The notes under the pieces were generated by a model. It was given only the letters and a program-made list of their open reading frames with translations, did not search any database and was not told the DNA's origin. A DNA stretch of 64,000 nucleotides from Gluconacetobacter takamatsuzukensis. Its GTDB lineage: Bacteria > Pseudomonadota > Alphaproteobacteria > Acetobacterales > Acetobacteraceae. Positions 8,708 to 17,067 of the stretch are shown one piece after another (within the stretch, counting starts at the first letter, position 1; each line of letters starts with the position of its first letter). Where the stretch lies: contig NZ_JABEQK010000012.1 in assembly GCF_014174275.1 (NCBI RefSeq), positions 1-64,000 on the forward strand, in the 5' to 3' direction. Made by a program: the position numbers and the translations under genes.

Positions 8708-10814
8708 GCGCTCGTTTCGAATCGTTATCGCTGGAGTCGCGATGCTGGCCGCCGGGCCGGCTGTCGCCTCGTCATCCTCAGTGCCGCCGCCCGATGCCCT
8801 GTCCCAGGTGCACGGCAAGGCCGCCCTGTCATGGGTGGACCGGCAGAACCGGCGAACCTTCGCGGCGCTGGAGGCCGATCCCCGCTATCGCGGCTTCCAT
8901 GAGTCCGTGCTGCGCATCCGGCAGGATTCGCACCGCATTCCGGTGCCGGAATTCCTCGGCGGGGCGATCTTCAACCTGTGGCAGGACGCGGCCCATCCGC
9001 GCGGGATCTGGCGCGAGGCCGCGCCGGAGGCGTTTTTGGCCGGACAGCCGGCATGGACCACGCGGCTGGATGTCGACGATCTGGCCCGGCGCGAGCATCG
9101 CGACTGGGTATTCCAGGGCGCGGACTGCCTGGCGCCCGACGATTCGCCCTGCCTGATCCAGCTTTCGGAAGGGGGCGAGGACGCGACGACCCTGCGGGAA
9201 TTCGCGCCTCTGTCCGGCGGGTTCGTGCCCGACGGGTTCCTGCTGCCCCGTTCCAAGCAGGATGTGGCGTGGGAGGACCGGGACACGCTGCTGGTGGCGC
9301 GCGACTGGGGCGAGGGGCCGGCCGGGGTCGCGGGCGGGGCGATGACCCGTTCGGGCTATCCGTTCGTGGTGCGCCGCCTGCGCCGGGGGCAGGCGCTGGA
9401 CCAGGCCGTGGAAATCATGCGCGGTCAGCGTGACGACGTGTCGGTGGCCCCCGTGGCGCTGGCCGACGGCGCGGGGCACCGGCTGGTGCTGATCCGCCGC
9501 GCCGTGACCTTCTTCGAGGATCGCTACAGCCTGGTGACGGGCGGGGGCACGCGGGTGCTGGACCTGCCGGCGCGCATGGACCTGCACGGCCTGCTGGCCG
9601 GGCGGCTGATCCTGTCGGCCAACCAGGACTGGTCGTCGGGCGGCGTGCAGGTCGCGGCCGGCAGCGTCGTCGCCGTCGATCCGGACGGGCGGCAGAAGGT
9701 GCGGGTCCTGTTCACCCCCGGCGCGCGTCAGGCGGTCGACGAGGTCGCGGTGACGGGGACGGGCGTGGTGATGACGGTGCTCGACTCGGTGCGCGGGCAG
9801 GGCTGGGTCTTCCGGCCCGATGCGGCCGGGGACTGGCACGGCGCGCGGCTGGCGCTGCCCGACATGATGTCGGTCCATGTCGTGGACGCCGACCGCCGCT
9901 CGGGGCGGGCGTTCCTCTCGGTCTCGGGCTTTCTGACGCCCCAGCAGCTCTGGCTGGCCGACAGCAGCAACGGCAGCGCGCGCAAGATCATGGAACTGCC
10001 GCCCCAGTTCGATGCGGCGGGGCTGGTGGTCGGGCAGGAATGGGCGACCTCGACCGACGGGACGCGGATTCCCTATTTCATCGTCCATCGGGCGGATATG
10101 CGGCCCGATGGCAGCAACCCGACCCTGCTGACGGCCTATGGCGGGTTCCAGCTTTCCTCCCTGCCGGATTACGACCCGGTGGCGGGCCGGCTGTGGCTGG
10201 ATCGGGGCGGGGTCTATGTAGTGGCCAATATCCGGGGCGGCGGCGAGTTCGGGCCGGCATGGCACGAGGCCGGGCGGATGGCCGGCCGCCAGCATGTCTT
10301 CGACGATTTCGCCGCCGTGGCGCGGGACCTGATCGCCCGGAAGATTACCGTGCCGCCCCATCTGGGGATTCGCGGGCGCTCGAATGGCGGGCTGCTGATG
10401 GGGGTGGAATTGACCCAGCACCCCGATCTGTGGGGGGCGGTGATCGTCGGCGTGCCGCTGCTGGACATGGAGCATTTCGAGACCATGGCCGCCGGGGCAT
10501 CCTGGGCCGGGGAGTATGGCAGCATGGGGGTGCCGGCGCAGCGGGCGTTCCTGGAGCGGATCTCGCCGCTGCGGGCGCTGCGGCCCGGTGTGTATTACCC
10601 CGAGCCGTTCATCTTCACCTCGACCCTCGACGACCGGGTGGGGCCGGTGCATGCGCGGCTGTTCGCGGCGCGGTTGCAGGCGCTGGGCGTGCCGTACCTG
10701 TATTACGAGGATACCGAGGGCGGCCATTCCGGCACGGTGAATGCGAACGAGGTCGCGCGCGAGCGCGCGTTGGAGGCGGTGTATCTGAGCCGCCTGATGA
10801 ACCCGGGCCGCTGA
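8706..10814 (+). CDS. Exported prolyl oligopeptidase family (S9) peptidase
   Basis: A serine peptidase of about 702 residues. The start at 8706 gives a typical signal peptide (MRSFRIVIAGVAMLAAGPAVAS), which points to a periplasmic enzyme; an in-frame ATG at 8694 would add four residues. The N-terminal two thirds is a degenerate beta-propeller, and the C-terminal alpha/beta-hydrolase domain carries the nucleophile in GIRGRSNGGLLMG (Ser559), followed by DDRVG (Asp) and EGGHSG (His). The family cleaves short peptides after proline or basic residues; the exact specificity cannot be read. No strong ribosome-binding site is visible, and the start lies in the arm of an inverted repeat. A bidirectional terminator separates it from rpsU. 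Confidence 0.85.
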   Translation: MRSFRIVIAGVAMLAAGPAVASSSSVPPPDALSQVHGKAALSWVDRQNRRTFAALEADPRYRGFHESVLRIRQDSHRIPVPEFLGGAIFNLWQDAAHPRGIWREAAPEAFLAGQPAWTTRLDVDDLARREHRDWVFQGADCLAPDDSPCLIQLSEGGEDATTLREFAPLSGGFVPDGFLLPRSKQDVAWEDRDTLLVARDWGEGPAGVAGGAMTRSGYPFVVRRLRRGQALDQAVEIMRGQRDDVSVAPVALADGAGHRLVLIRRAVTFFEDRYSLVTGGGTRVLDLPARMDLHGLLAGRLILSANQDWSSGGVQVAAGSVVAVDPDGRQKVRVLFTPGARQAVDEVAVTGTGVVMTVLDSVRGQGWVFRPDAAGDWHGARLALPDMMSVHVVDADRRSGRAFLSVSGFLTPQQLWLADSSNGSARKIMELPPQFDAAGLVVGQEWATSTDGTRIPYFIVHRADMRPDGSNPTLLTAYGGFQLSSLPDYDPVAGRLWLDRGGVYVVANIRGGGEFGPAWHEAGRMAGRQHVFDDFAAVARDLIARKITVPPHLGIRGRSNGGLLMGVELTQHPDLWGAVIVGVPLLDMEHFETMAAGASWAGEYGSMGVPAQRAFLERISPLRALRPGVYYPEPFIFTSTLDDRVGPVHARLFAARLQALGVPYLYYEDTEGGHSGTVNANEVARERALEAVYLSRLMNPGR

Positions 10815-10841
10815 GGATGCGGCACCGGGCATCCGGGCATG

Positions 10842-10875
10842 AAAAAAGCCGGCCCCCCGAAGGAGGCCGGCTTTT
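10842..10875. terminator. Bidirectional intrinsic terminator between the S9 peptidase gene and rpsU
   Basis: AAAAAGCCGGCC pairs with GGCCGGCTTTTT around a short loop, giving an A-run on the left and a T-run on the right. It can stop transcription of the plus-strand peptidase gene and of rpsU on the minus strand, which converge here. Confidence 0.85.
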
Positions 10876-10901
10876 TCATGGAATCGATGCCAGGTGGCGG
10901 A

Positions 10902-11105
10902 TCAGAACCCTTCGCGCTCCAGGCGCTTGCGCTCCATCTTGCGGGCGCGGCGCACGGCCTCGGCAGCCTCGCGCGCCTTGCGCTCGGAGGGCTTTTCGTA
11001 GTGACGACGCAGCTTCATCTCGCGGAAGATGCCTTCACGCTGCATCTTCTTCTTGAGTGCCTTGAGAGCCTGGTCGACATTATTGTCGCGAACGAGAACC
11101 TGCAC
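10902..11105 (-). CDS. rpsU: 30S ribosomal protein S21
   Basis: The 67-residue product [20 protein letters not shown]...[28 protein letters not shown] is a textbook S21, a small basic protein near the anti-Shine-Dalgarno region of 16S rRNA that is needed for initiation on natural mRNAs. It is a single-gene unit: a bidirectional terminator lies downstream and a candidate promoter lies about 110 bases upstream, diverging from def. Confidence 0.97.
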   Translation of the reverse strand: MQVLVRDNNVDQALKALKKKMQREGIFREMKLRRHYEKPSERKAREAAEAVRRARKMERKRLEREGF

Positions 11106-11212
11106 TTGGTCGCTAACTCCTGTTTGTGGCTGCCTTGGGGTTAACCACGAAAACCGTAGGATGGGGTAACGCCCAAGGCCCGGCCCTGAATGCGATTCCC
11201 GAATGGCGCGGA

Positions 11213-11242
11213 GCTATAACATGGGCCTTGCGCGAAATACAA
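11213..11242 (-). promoter_or_regulatory. Candidate rpsU promoter
   Basis: Read on the minus strand, TTGTAT (11242-11237) and TATAGC (11218-11213) are separated by 18 bases, a fair sigma70-type match. It lies 108 bases upstream of the rpsU start in the rpsU-def divergent region. Confidence 0.4.
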
Positions 11243-11359
11243 ATCATTCCGCCCGTTTCCTGCCGGCTTTGGGCGGACTATTTTACAGGCCCGCCGCGCG
11301 CCAGGCGCGTGGGTGGACGATTTGGGGGCCGCGCGGCCCGGCAGGACGAAGGACAGACC

Positions 11360-11890
11360 GTGACCTTGCTCAAGATTGCCCGGATGGGCCATCCCGTGCT
11401 GCTGCGCCGCGCGGATGACGTACCCGATCCCGCTGCGCCCGAGATCGGCCGGCTGATCGACGACATGATCGAGACGATGGAGGACGCGCGCGGCGCCGGG
11501 CTGGCGGCGCCGCAGGTCCATGTCCCGCTGCGGCTGTTCGTCTATCGCGTGCCCGCCGAACGTAGCGCGGGCGAGGACGATCCGCCGCGCGAGGCCAGCG
11601 TGCTGATCAACCCGATCGTGCGGCCGGTGGGCGACGAGATGGCGCTGCGGCCGGAAGGCTGCCTGTCGATCCCCGGCCTGCGGGGCATGGTGCCGCGCCA
11701 TGTGCGGGTTGCCTATTCGGGGCTGGACCGCGCCGGGCAGCCGGTGCAGGGCGTGGCGGCGGGTTTCCTGGCGAACGTGTTGCAACATGAATACGATCAC
11801 CTGGACGGCATTCTCTACCCGATGCGGATGAAGGATCTGGGCCAGATGGGATTCGACGAGGAAATCGGGCGTTACGGGGTGCGGGCATGA
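11360..11890 (+). CDS. def: Peptide deformylase
   Basis: The 176-residue product removes the N-terminal formyl group from nascent proteins. All three family motifs are present: GAGLAAPQV, EGCLSIPG with the metal-ligand Cys, and QHEYDHLDG with the HExxH metal ligands and catalytic Glu. The GTG start at 11360 is chosen because GGACGAAGGA lies just upstream and the product then begins TLLKIARMGHPVL as in the family. fmt is not adjacent. Its stop overlaps the coq9 start (ATGA). Confidence 0.95.
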   Translation: MTLLKIARMGHPVLLRRADDVPDPAAPEIGRLIDDMIETMEDARGAGLAAPQVHVPLRLFVYRVPAERSAGEDDPPREASVLINPIVRPVGDEMALRPEGCLSIPGLRGMVPRHVRVAYSGLDRAGQPVQGVAAGFLANVLQHEYDHLDGILYPMRMKDLGQMGFDEEIGRYGVRA

Positions 11891-12549
11891 ACGGAATCGG
11901 GGCTTTCGCGGGGCTGGCGGGCCGGCTGGCGGGGTGTGCGCTGGCGTGCGGACAGGTGGGGCGGCCGGAACGCAGCCTGGCGCGCGACGAAGCGGTGTGC
12001 CGGCTGGGCGCCGTGGCGGGGGAGCGCGGATGGGGGCCGGATGTCCTGCGCGCGGTCGCCGGCCCGGACGCCGACCTGCTGTTTCCCGGCGGGTCCGCCG
12101 AACTGGTCGAGGCCTGGTTCGACCTGGCCGACCGGATCATGATCGACGCCGCGCGCGGGCTGGACGAGCCGCGGCTGGGGCGGCGTGTGCGCGCGGTGAT
12201 CCTGCTGCGGCTGGGGGCCGTCACGCCCGATCGCGACGCGGTGCGCCGGGCGCTGGCCGTGCTGCTCGCGCCCGGGCATGCGGCCCTGCTGGCCCGGGTC
12301 ATGGCGCGGACGGTGGATGCGATCTGGGAAGCGGCGGGGGACCATGCGACCGGGATCACCCGGCAGACCAAGCGGATGAGCCTGGGGGCGATCTACGCCC
12401 AGGTGCTGCTGTTCTGGCTGGCGCGGGGGGACGACAGCGAGGCGGTGGCGGAATTCCTGGACCGGCGACTCGCCGGGGTCGTGCGGCTGGGCCGGGCGAA
12501 GCAGGCGCTGCTGGCGCGGCTGCGGCCCGGACGGGCCCAGGCCGCGTGA
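11887..12549 (+). CDS. COQ9-family ubiquinone biosynthesis protein
   Basis: The 220-residue product resembles COQ9, the lipid-binding accessory protein of the COQ7 hydroxylation step of ubiquinone synthesis. The diagnostic block is near the C-terminus: AIWEAAGDHATGITRQTKRMSLGAIYAQVLLFWL followed by EAVAEFLDRRLAGVVRLG, which matches the DxxWxxAGDxSTDxxxYTKRxxLxxVY...FLDRRI pattern of alphaproteobacterial COQ9. It overlaps def by four bases (ATGA) and overlaps the MarR gene by GTGA, so all three are probably translated as one operon. Acetic acid bacteria depend on ubiquinone for their periplasmic dehydrogenases. Confidence 0.8.
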   Translation: MNGIGAFAGLAGRLAGCALACGQVGRPERSLARDEAVCRLGAVAGERGWGPDVLRAVAGPDADLLFPGGSAELVEAWFDLADRIMIDAARGLDEPRLGRRVRAVILLRLGAVTPDRDAVRRALAVLLAPGHAALLARVMARTVDAIWEAAGDHATGITRQTKRMSLGAIYAQVLLFWLARGDDSEAVAEFLDRRLAGVVRLGRAKQALLARLRPGRAQAA

Positions 12550-13085
12550 GCGACCAGAAGGCGCCGGGCCGGCGGCATGGCGCCGGGGCCGGCCTGCTGT
12601 TCCTGCGCGAGGAGGAGATGCGCCAGGCGCAGGAGCTGATGATGCTGGCCTGGCGGGATTTCGGCGGGGTGGTCGATCCGGTGCTGGAGGCGTTGGGCCT
12701 GGGGCGCGCCCATCACCGGATATTGCAACTGGTGGGCCATCACCCCGGCATCGCCGTCGGCGCGCTGATCGAGTTGCTGGGCATCACCAAGCAGAGTCTG
12801 GGGCGCGCGCTGACCGATCTGCAGGACCGGGGCTATGTGGTGCAGGAAGTGGGGCGGCGCGACCGCCGGCTGCGCCTGCTGTCGCTGACCGAGAGCGGGG
12901 CGGCGGTGGAGCGGCAGCTCTTCGACCTGCAACGGGAGAAGCTGATGGGCGTGTATCGCGATGTCGGTGCGGCCGCGATCGACGGGTTTCGCCGGGTCGT
13001 GCAGGGGCTGATGGACGACCGGACGCGCCGTGTGCTCGATGACGTGGCCACGGCGGCGGAACGGGCGCATCGTGGCTGCGCATGA
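12546..13085 (+). CDS. MarR-family transcriptional regulator (PetP-like)
   Basis: The product is 179 residues from the GTG at 12546, which overlaps the coq9 stop (GTGA). The winged helix-turn-helix is visible as AHHRILQLVGHHPGIAVGALIELLGITKQSLGRALTDLQDRGYVVQEVGRRDRRLRLLSLTESG. The ITKQSLGRALTDL recognition helix and the position just before an OmpR-type regulator recall the petP-petR pair of Rhodobacter; that parallel is inference from family and order. The stop codon TGA at 13083-13085 is directly followed by a decayed MITE-like repeat. An internal ATG at 12618 is an alternative start. Confidence 0.85.
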   Translation: MSDQKAPGRRHGAGAGLLFLREEEMRQAQELMMLAWRDFGGVVDPVLEALGLGRAHHRILQLVGHHPGIAVGALIELLGITKQSLGRALTDLQDRGYVVQEVGRRDRRLRLLSLTESGAAVERQLFDLQREKLMGVYRDVGAAAIDGFRRVVQGLMDDRTRRVLDDVATAAERAHRGCA

Positions 13086-13142
13086 GAGGCTGTTTCAAAA
13101 GCGTCGTCAGGCCGGGGGCGGCGGCGCTTTCGAAACAGTCTG
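13086..13142. repeat. Internally deleted MITE-like element (relic)
   Basis: It begins with GAGGCTGTTTCAAAAGC (13086-13102), identical to the terminal repeat of the 163-bp element at 60406-60568. Its right part, from about 13108, aligns with the right end of that element: both carry GTCAGGCCG, a GC-rich spacer, and GCTTTYGAAACAGYCT. The left end therefore joins almost directly to the right end, as expected for an internal deletion. The left flank is the TGA stop codon of the MarR gene; the right flank is TGG, so a perfect target duplication is not preserved. In RNA it folds into a hairpin and may terminate the MarR transcript. Confidence 0.65.
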
Positions 13143-13155
13143 TGGGTCGGGACGG

Positions 13156-13893
13156 ATGATGATGGTACTCGAGGGGCAGAACGGTGTGCGCGACGGATCG
13201 GTGGCGGGCGCGCACATTCTGGTGGTGGATGACGATCCGCGCCTGCGGCGGCTGCTGCAACGCTATCTGACCGAGCATGGATTCCGCATCAGCGCGGCGT
13301 CGTCGGCCGCCGAGGCGCGGCAGGTTCTGGGCTTCATGCAGCCCGACGCCATGGTGCTGGACGTGACCATGCCGGGCGAGAACGGGCTGGCGCTGACCCG
13401 TGCCCTGCGGCAGGAGGGGCAGGACCTGCCGATCGTGCTGCTGACGGCGCGCGGCGAGCCCGAGGACCGGATCACGGGCCTGGAGGCGGGCGCCGACGAT
13501 TATCTGGGCAAGCCCTTCGAGCCCCGCGAGCTGCTGCTGCGGCTGAAGGCGCATCTGCGGCGTTTCGCCCCGCCCATGCCGTCGGACAATCTGCGGGTGG
13601 TGCGGCTGGGCGGGCTGGAATTCGACCCGGCGCGGGGCCTGCTGTCGGGTGCCGAGGGCAGTGTCCACCTGACGGGCGGCGAGGTCGCGCTGCTGAGCGC
13701 CCTGGCGCGCCGGCCCAACGAGATCCTGGCCCGCGACGAGATCGCCCGCCTGCTGGACATGGAGGAAATCGGTGAGCGCGCGGTGGATGTGCAGGTGACG
13801 CGCCTGCGCCGCCGGATCGAGCCCGACCCGCGTGAGCCGCGCTTTCTCCAGACCGTGCGGGGCAAGGGATATGTGCTGAAGCCGGGCATGTGA
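13156..13893 (+). CDS. OmpR-family response regulator (PetR-like)
   Basis: The 245-residue product has a receiver domain with ILVVDDDPRLRRLLQRYL, the phospho-acceptor in VLDVTMPGENG (Asp69) and the KPFEPRELLLRLKAHLRR hinge. A winged-helix DNA-binding domain follows, with LTGGEVALLSALARRPNEILARDEI and VDVQVTRLRRRIEPDPREPRFLQTVRGKGYVL. Three consecutive ATG codons (13156, 13159, 13162) could serve as the start. A histidine kinase gene follows 24 bases after the stop, so they are probably a cognate pair. Targets are unknown; the MarR neighbour suggests a PetR-type role, which is inference. Confidence 0.92.
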   Translation: MMMVLEGQNGVRDGSVAGAHILVVDDDPRLRRLLQRYLTEHGFRISAASSAAEARQVLGFMQPDAMVLDVTMPGENGLALTRALRQEGQDLPIVLLTARGEPEDRITGLEAGADDYLGKPFEPRELLLRLKAHLRRFAPPMPSDNLRVVRLGGLEFDPARGLLSGAEGSVHLTGGEVALLSALARRPNEILARDEIARLLDMEEIGERAVDVQVTRLRRRIEPDPREPRFLQTVRGKGYVLKPGM

Positions 13894-13917
13894 CGGCAGG
13901 CGGGAAGGAGGCCGTCC

Positions 13918-15309
13918 ATGGCGGTGGGTAAGGGGCCGGGCGCGGCCAGGCGGCGCGGCATGGCGGGGTTCTATCGCCGGATGGACCGGCCGGTGCGCCG
14001 GGTCCTGCCGCGCTCGCTGCTGGGGCGGATGCTGCTGATCGTGCTGATTCCGCTGCTGGTCACGCAGGGCATTTCGCTGGAGCTGTTCTACGGCAATTAC
14101 CTCAAGGTCGTGTCGCGCCGCATGTCGGGCAGCGTCTCGGCCGATATCGTCCTGACGCTCGACCTGCTGAAACGCTACGAGTCGCCCGAGGACCGGGCCT
14201 GGATCATGAACCAGGTGCGGGCGCGGACCCAGCTGGATATGGATTGGGAGCCGGGGCAGCATCTGTCGCGTACCGGTTCGACCCATGTCCTGGGCCCGAT
14301 GGACGACGATCTGGCGGATGCGCTGAACAATTCGATCGGCCGCCCGTACCATGTCGACTGGATCGACGATCCGCAGACCGTGCATATCCATATCCAGATG
14401 CCGGACGGGGTGCTGGATGTCCGCACGCCGCGCAAGCGGCTGTCCGTCGCGCCGATCTGGCTGTTCGTGGCCTGGGCGGTGGGCAGCACCCTGCTGCTGT
14501 TCGTGATCGCCAGCCTGTTCATGCGCAACCAGATCCGCGCGATCCGCCGCCTGGCGCGGGCGGCGGAGCTGTTCGGCCTGGGGCGCGATATCGGGCCGAT
14601 CTGCCCCGAGGGCGCGCAGGAGGTGCGCAAGGCCGCGGTCGCGTTCAACCGCATGCAGGAGCGGATCTTCCGCTTCGTGGCGCAGCGTACGGCCGTGCTG
14701 GCGGGCGTGTCGCACGACCTGCGCACGCCGCTGACCCGCCTGCGCCTGTCGCTGGCGATGATCCCGCCGCAGGGCACGATCGATGCCGCGCAATTCCATG
14801 CCGAGGTGACGGACATGGTCGCCGACGTGGCGGAAATGGAGGGCATGATCGAAAGCTACCTGTCCTTCGCGCGGGGCGAGGGGGCGGAGACGCCGGTGGC
14901 GGTCGATGTCGGCCAGATGCTGGACGAGGTCGCGTCGGCTTTCCGCCGGGCGGGAGGGAGCATCCTGTCCGTCTCGGTGCCGCAGCCGGTCGAGGCCGTG
15001 CTGCGGCCCGGTGCGATCCGCCGCGTGCTGGACAATCTGTTGCAGAACGCGCGCCGGCACGATGCGCGGGTGGCGCTGAGTGCCGGCCGGGACGAGCGGG
15101 GCGTGGTGATCTGCGTGGACGATGACGGGCCGGGCATCCCGCGCGACCGCATGGAGTCGGTCTTTCGCCCGTTCGAGAGCGGGCAGAATGGCGGGACGGG
15201 GCTGGGCCTGACCATCGCGCGCGATATCGTGCGCGCCCATGGCGGCGACATCGCGCTGCGGCAGAGCCGGCGCGGCGGCTTGCAGGTCCGGATCGTGCTG
15301 CCCGCATAG
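13918..15309 (+). CDS. EnvZ-like sensor histidine kinase
   Basis: The 463-residue membrane kinase has a first membrane segment near residues 36-50 (LGRMLLIVLIPLLVTQG), a periplasmic loop of about 125 residues and a second segment near residues 178-200. HAMP follows, then the phospho-acceptor helix LAGVSHDLRTPLTRLRLS (His266) and a HATPase_c domain with N box (LDNLLQNARRH), G1 (VDDDGPGIP) and G2 (NGGTGLGLTIARDIVRAHGG). It forms a two-component pair with the upstream regulator. The signal it senses cannot be told from the loop. The frame opens with a basic stretch, and the ATG at 13960 is an alternative start. Confidence 0.92.
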   Translation: MAVGKGPGAARRRGMAGFYRRMDRPVRRVLPRSLLGRMLLIVLIPLLVTQGISLELFYGNYLKVVSRRMSGSVSADIVLTLDLLKRYESPEDRAWIMNQVRARTQLDMDWEPGQHLSRTGSTHVLGPMDDDLADALNNSIGRPYHVDWIDDPQTVHIHIQMPDGVLDVRTPRKRLSVAPIWLFVAWAVGSTLLLFVIASLFMRNQIRAIRRLARAAELFGLGRDIGPICPEGAQEVRKAAVAFNRMQERIFRFVAQRTAVLAGVSHDLRTPLTRLRLSLAMIPPQGTIDAAQFHAEVTDMVADVAEMEGMIESYLSFARGEGAETPVAVDVGQMLDEVASAFRRAGGSILSVSVPQPVEAVLRPGAIRRVLDNLLQNARRHDARVALSAGRDERGVVICVDDDGPGIPRDRMESVFRPFESGQNGGTGLGLTIARDIVRAHGGDIALRQSRRGGLQVRIVLPA

Positions 15310-15338
15310 GGCGGGCGAACGGCCTCCTGAAGGCAGCC

Positions 15339-15902
15339 TTACGGCAGCGTGTTGCCTGCGCCGGCATGACCCGGGCCGCTGTTGGAGCTCATGGGCCCGC
15401 TGCTGCCGCCGAACGTGCTGTTCATGTTGCTCAGCGGGTTGTAGCGGCCGACATTGCCCAGGATCTGTTGCAGGACATTGATCTTGGTGCCCGGAGTCGG
15501 CGTGGCGCCGGGGGCCATGTCGGTGGGGCGGGCGTTGCTCTTGTCCAGGGTGCGCAGGCTGCGCAGCACGCCCTTGTCGTCGAAATTCAGCACCACCACG
15601 TCCTGCGAGCGGATATGCGGGAAGTCCAGCGGCGCCGGCACCGAGCGCATGGAGATGTAGATCCACGTATTGTCGTCGAACGTGGCGTGGGTGGTGGGCG
15701 AGCCCAGCAGGTCCATCGCCTCGGCGCGGGTGCTCACGCCGGGCTTGAGCTGCGCGTAATCGTCGGGTTCGATCAGCGACCCGCGCTGCCCCGGCCGGGG
15801 CGAGAAGACCGAGCAGCCCGACAGCAGCAGGCCGAGTCCCACGACCGCGCAGGGAAGAAGACGCCCGATCGGGCGGATGGTCGTGTCCGAAGATGACCGC
15901 AT
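15339..15902 (-). CDS. bamE: Outer membrane assembly lipoprotein BamE
   Basis: The 187-residue product begins with a lipoprotein signal ending in LLLSGC (Cys30). The SmpA/OmlA domain is visible as YAQLKPGVSTRAEAMDLLGSPTTHATFDDNTWIYIS and VLNFDDKGVLRSL. BamE is a small subunit of the BAM complex that inserts beta-barrel proteins in the outer membrane. A low-complexity Gly/Ser/Asn/Pro-rich tail of about 60 residues follows the domain, a length seen in alphaproteobacterial homologues. It is divergent from yceD across about 150 bases. Confidence 0.9.
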   Translation of the reverse strand: MRSSSDTTIRPIGRLLPCAVVGLGLLLSGCSVFSPRPGQRGSLIEPDDYAQLKPGVSTRAEAMDLLGSPTTHATFDDNTWIYISMRSVPAPLDFPHIRSQDVVVLNFDDKGVLRSLRTLDKSNARPTDMAPGATPTPGTKINVLQQILGNVGRYNPLSNMNSTFGGSSGPMSSNSGPGHAGAGNTLP

Positions 15903-16051
15903 GGCCTGGGGGGCGTCCTGATCCGGGGAAAACTCTTCCGTCCGGTGCCCGATTGGGGTGGCGAAGTCAATTCTTCATCGCCATACAGGGAGCATTATCA
16001 GCATCAGGCGCGCGGATTTGCGGGGGCGCCGCCGGGCGGGAGCAGGACAGG

Positions 16052-16603
16052 ATGAAGACGGAATTTTCCCGCAGGCTCGCGGTTGGACGAATCGGTGCGG
16101 CGGGTCGCGAGATGGATATCGAGGCCGATGCCGCCGAGCGCGCGGCCCTGGCGCGCCGGTTCGGCCTGCCGGCCATTCATGCGCTGTCCTGCCATTACCG
16201 CCTGACGCTGGGCCGGCGGGATGAGGTGCTGGCCGAGGGCGAGATGACGGCCGAGGTGGAGCAGGTCTGCGTGCTGACGGCCGAGCCGTTCGTGAGCCTG
16301 CTGAATGTCGGCATCCTCGCCCGCCTGGTGCCGGCCGAGCGCTTTCGCGAGGACGAGGAGATGGACCCCGAGGCGGTGGACGAGATCCCGTACGAGAACG
16401 ACACGATCGACCTGGGCGAACTGACGGCCGAGGAACTGTCGCTGGCGCTGGACCCCTATCCGCGCCGCCCGGGGGCCATGCTGCCCGAGGAGATCGGGCA
16501 TGTGGACGTGCCGCCGACGAATCCCGAGGCGGCGGAAGAGCCGGAAGAGGGCCGTCCGTCGCCGTTCGCCGGCTTGGCCGCGCTGCGCCGGGATGATACA
16601 TAA
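16052..16603 (+). CDS. YceD/DUF177 family protein
   Basis: The 183-residue product belongs to the DUF177 (YceD) family, which is almost always encoded just before rpmF; plant and bacterial members are linked to 23S rRNA processing or accumulation. The acidic motif YENDTIDLGELTAEELSLALDPYPRRPG near residue 130 is diagnostic. The start at 16052 follows AGGACAGG. rpmF lies 139 bases downstream. The molecular activity is not established by the sequence. Confidence 0.88.
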   Translation: MKTEFSRRLAVGRIGAAGREMDIEADAAERAALARRFGLPAIHALSCHYRLTLGRRDEVLAEGEMTAEVEQVCVLTAEPFVSLLNVGILARLVPAERFREDEEMDPEAVDEIPYENDTIDLGELTAEELSLALDPYPRRPGAMLPEEIGHVDVPPTNPEAAEEPEEGRPSPFAGLAALRRDDT

Positions 16604-16742
16604 GGCGCGCGCCGGGGGCGGGGCGGAGAGAGATGTCTTGCGAACGCGCATTCTTCCTGCTAGAGGCGCCCCCTCATTATCGATAACTGATCGGGTTCCA
16701 GCCGGGCCCGGTTAAGATCCCAGATCGGAGGGGCCCGGGCCC

Positions 16743-16946
16743 ATGGCTGTACCCAAAAGAAAAACCTCGCCGTCCCGCCGCGGCATGCGCCGCAGCCACG
16801 AGGCGCTGAGCGTGCAGGCACATGCCGAATGCGCGAATTGCGGCGAACTGAAGCGCCCGCACCATGTCTGCAGCCATTGCGGCCACTATGACGGCCGCGA
16901 GGTCGTTGCGGCTGGCAAGACGCTGAAGACCGCCGTCCGGGCCTGA
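16743..16946 (+). CDS. rpmF: 50S ribosomal protein L32
   Basis: The 67-residue product begins [22 protein letters not shown] and carries a zinc-ribbon pair [22 protein letters not shown] with four cysteines, so this is the zinc-binding form of L32. It sits in the conserved yceD-rpmF-plsX-fabH series. A hairpin with a short T-run follows. Confidence 0.97.
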   Translation: MAVPKRKTSPSRRGMRRSHEALSVQAHAECANCGELKRPHHVCSHCGHYDGREVVAAGKTLKTAVRA

Positions 16947-16977
16947 CCCGCGGCGCATGGCCGCGCGGATGCGATGA

Positions 16978-17008
16978 CATGGCCCGTCGGGTGGCGGGCC
17001 ATGCTTTT
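16978..17008 (+). terminator. Intrinsic terminator after rpmF
   Basis: CATGGCCCG (16978-16986) pairs with CGGGCCATG (16995-17003) around an eight-base loop and is followed by CTTTT. It lies between rpmF and plsX, so part of the transcripts may stop after rpmF and plsX may have its own promoter. Confidence 0.6.
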
Positions 17009-17067
17009 CTGCGACACGATTCCGTGACGGCCTTGCGAATTTGGTGTTCACCCGGCAGAAGGCAGGC

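Noticed and set aside
10839-11144. 101-codon plus-strand frame over rpsU
   Set aside because: S21 on the minus strand is unmistakable; the frame also starts inside the bidirectional terminator.
12784-15666. 960-codon minus-strand open frame across the MarR, response regulator and kinase genes
   Set aside because: It runs antisense through three well-supported genes and has a His/Arg/Gln-rich sequence without domains.
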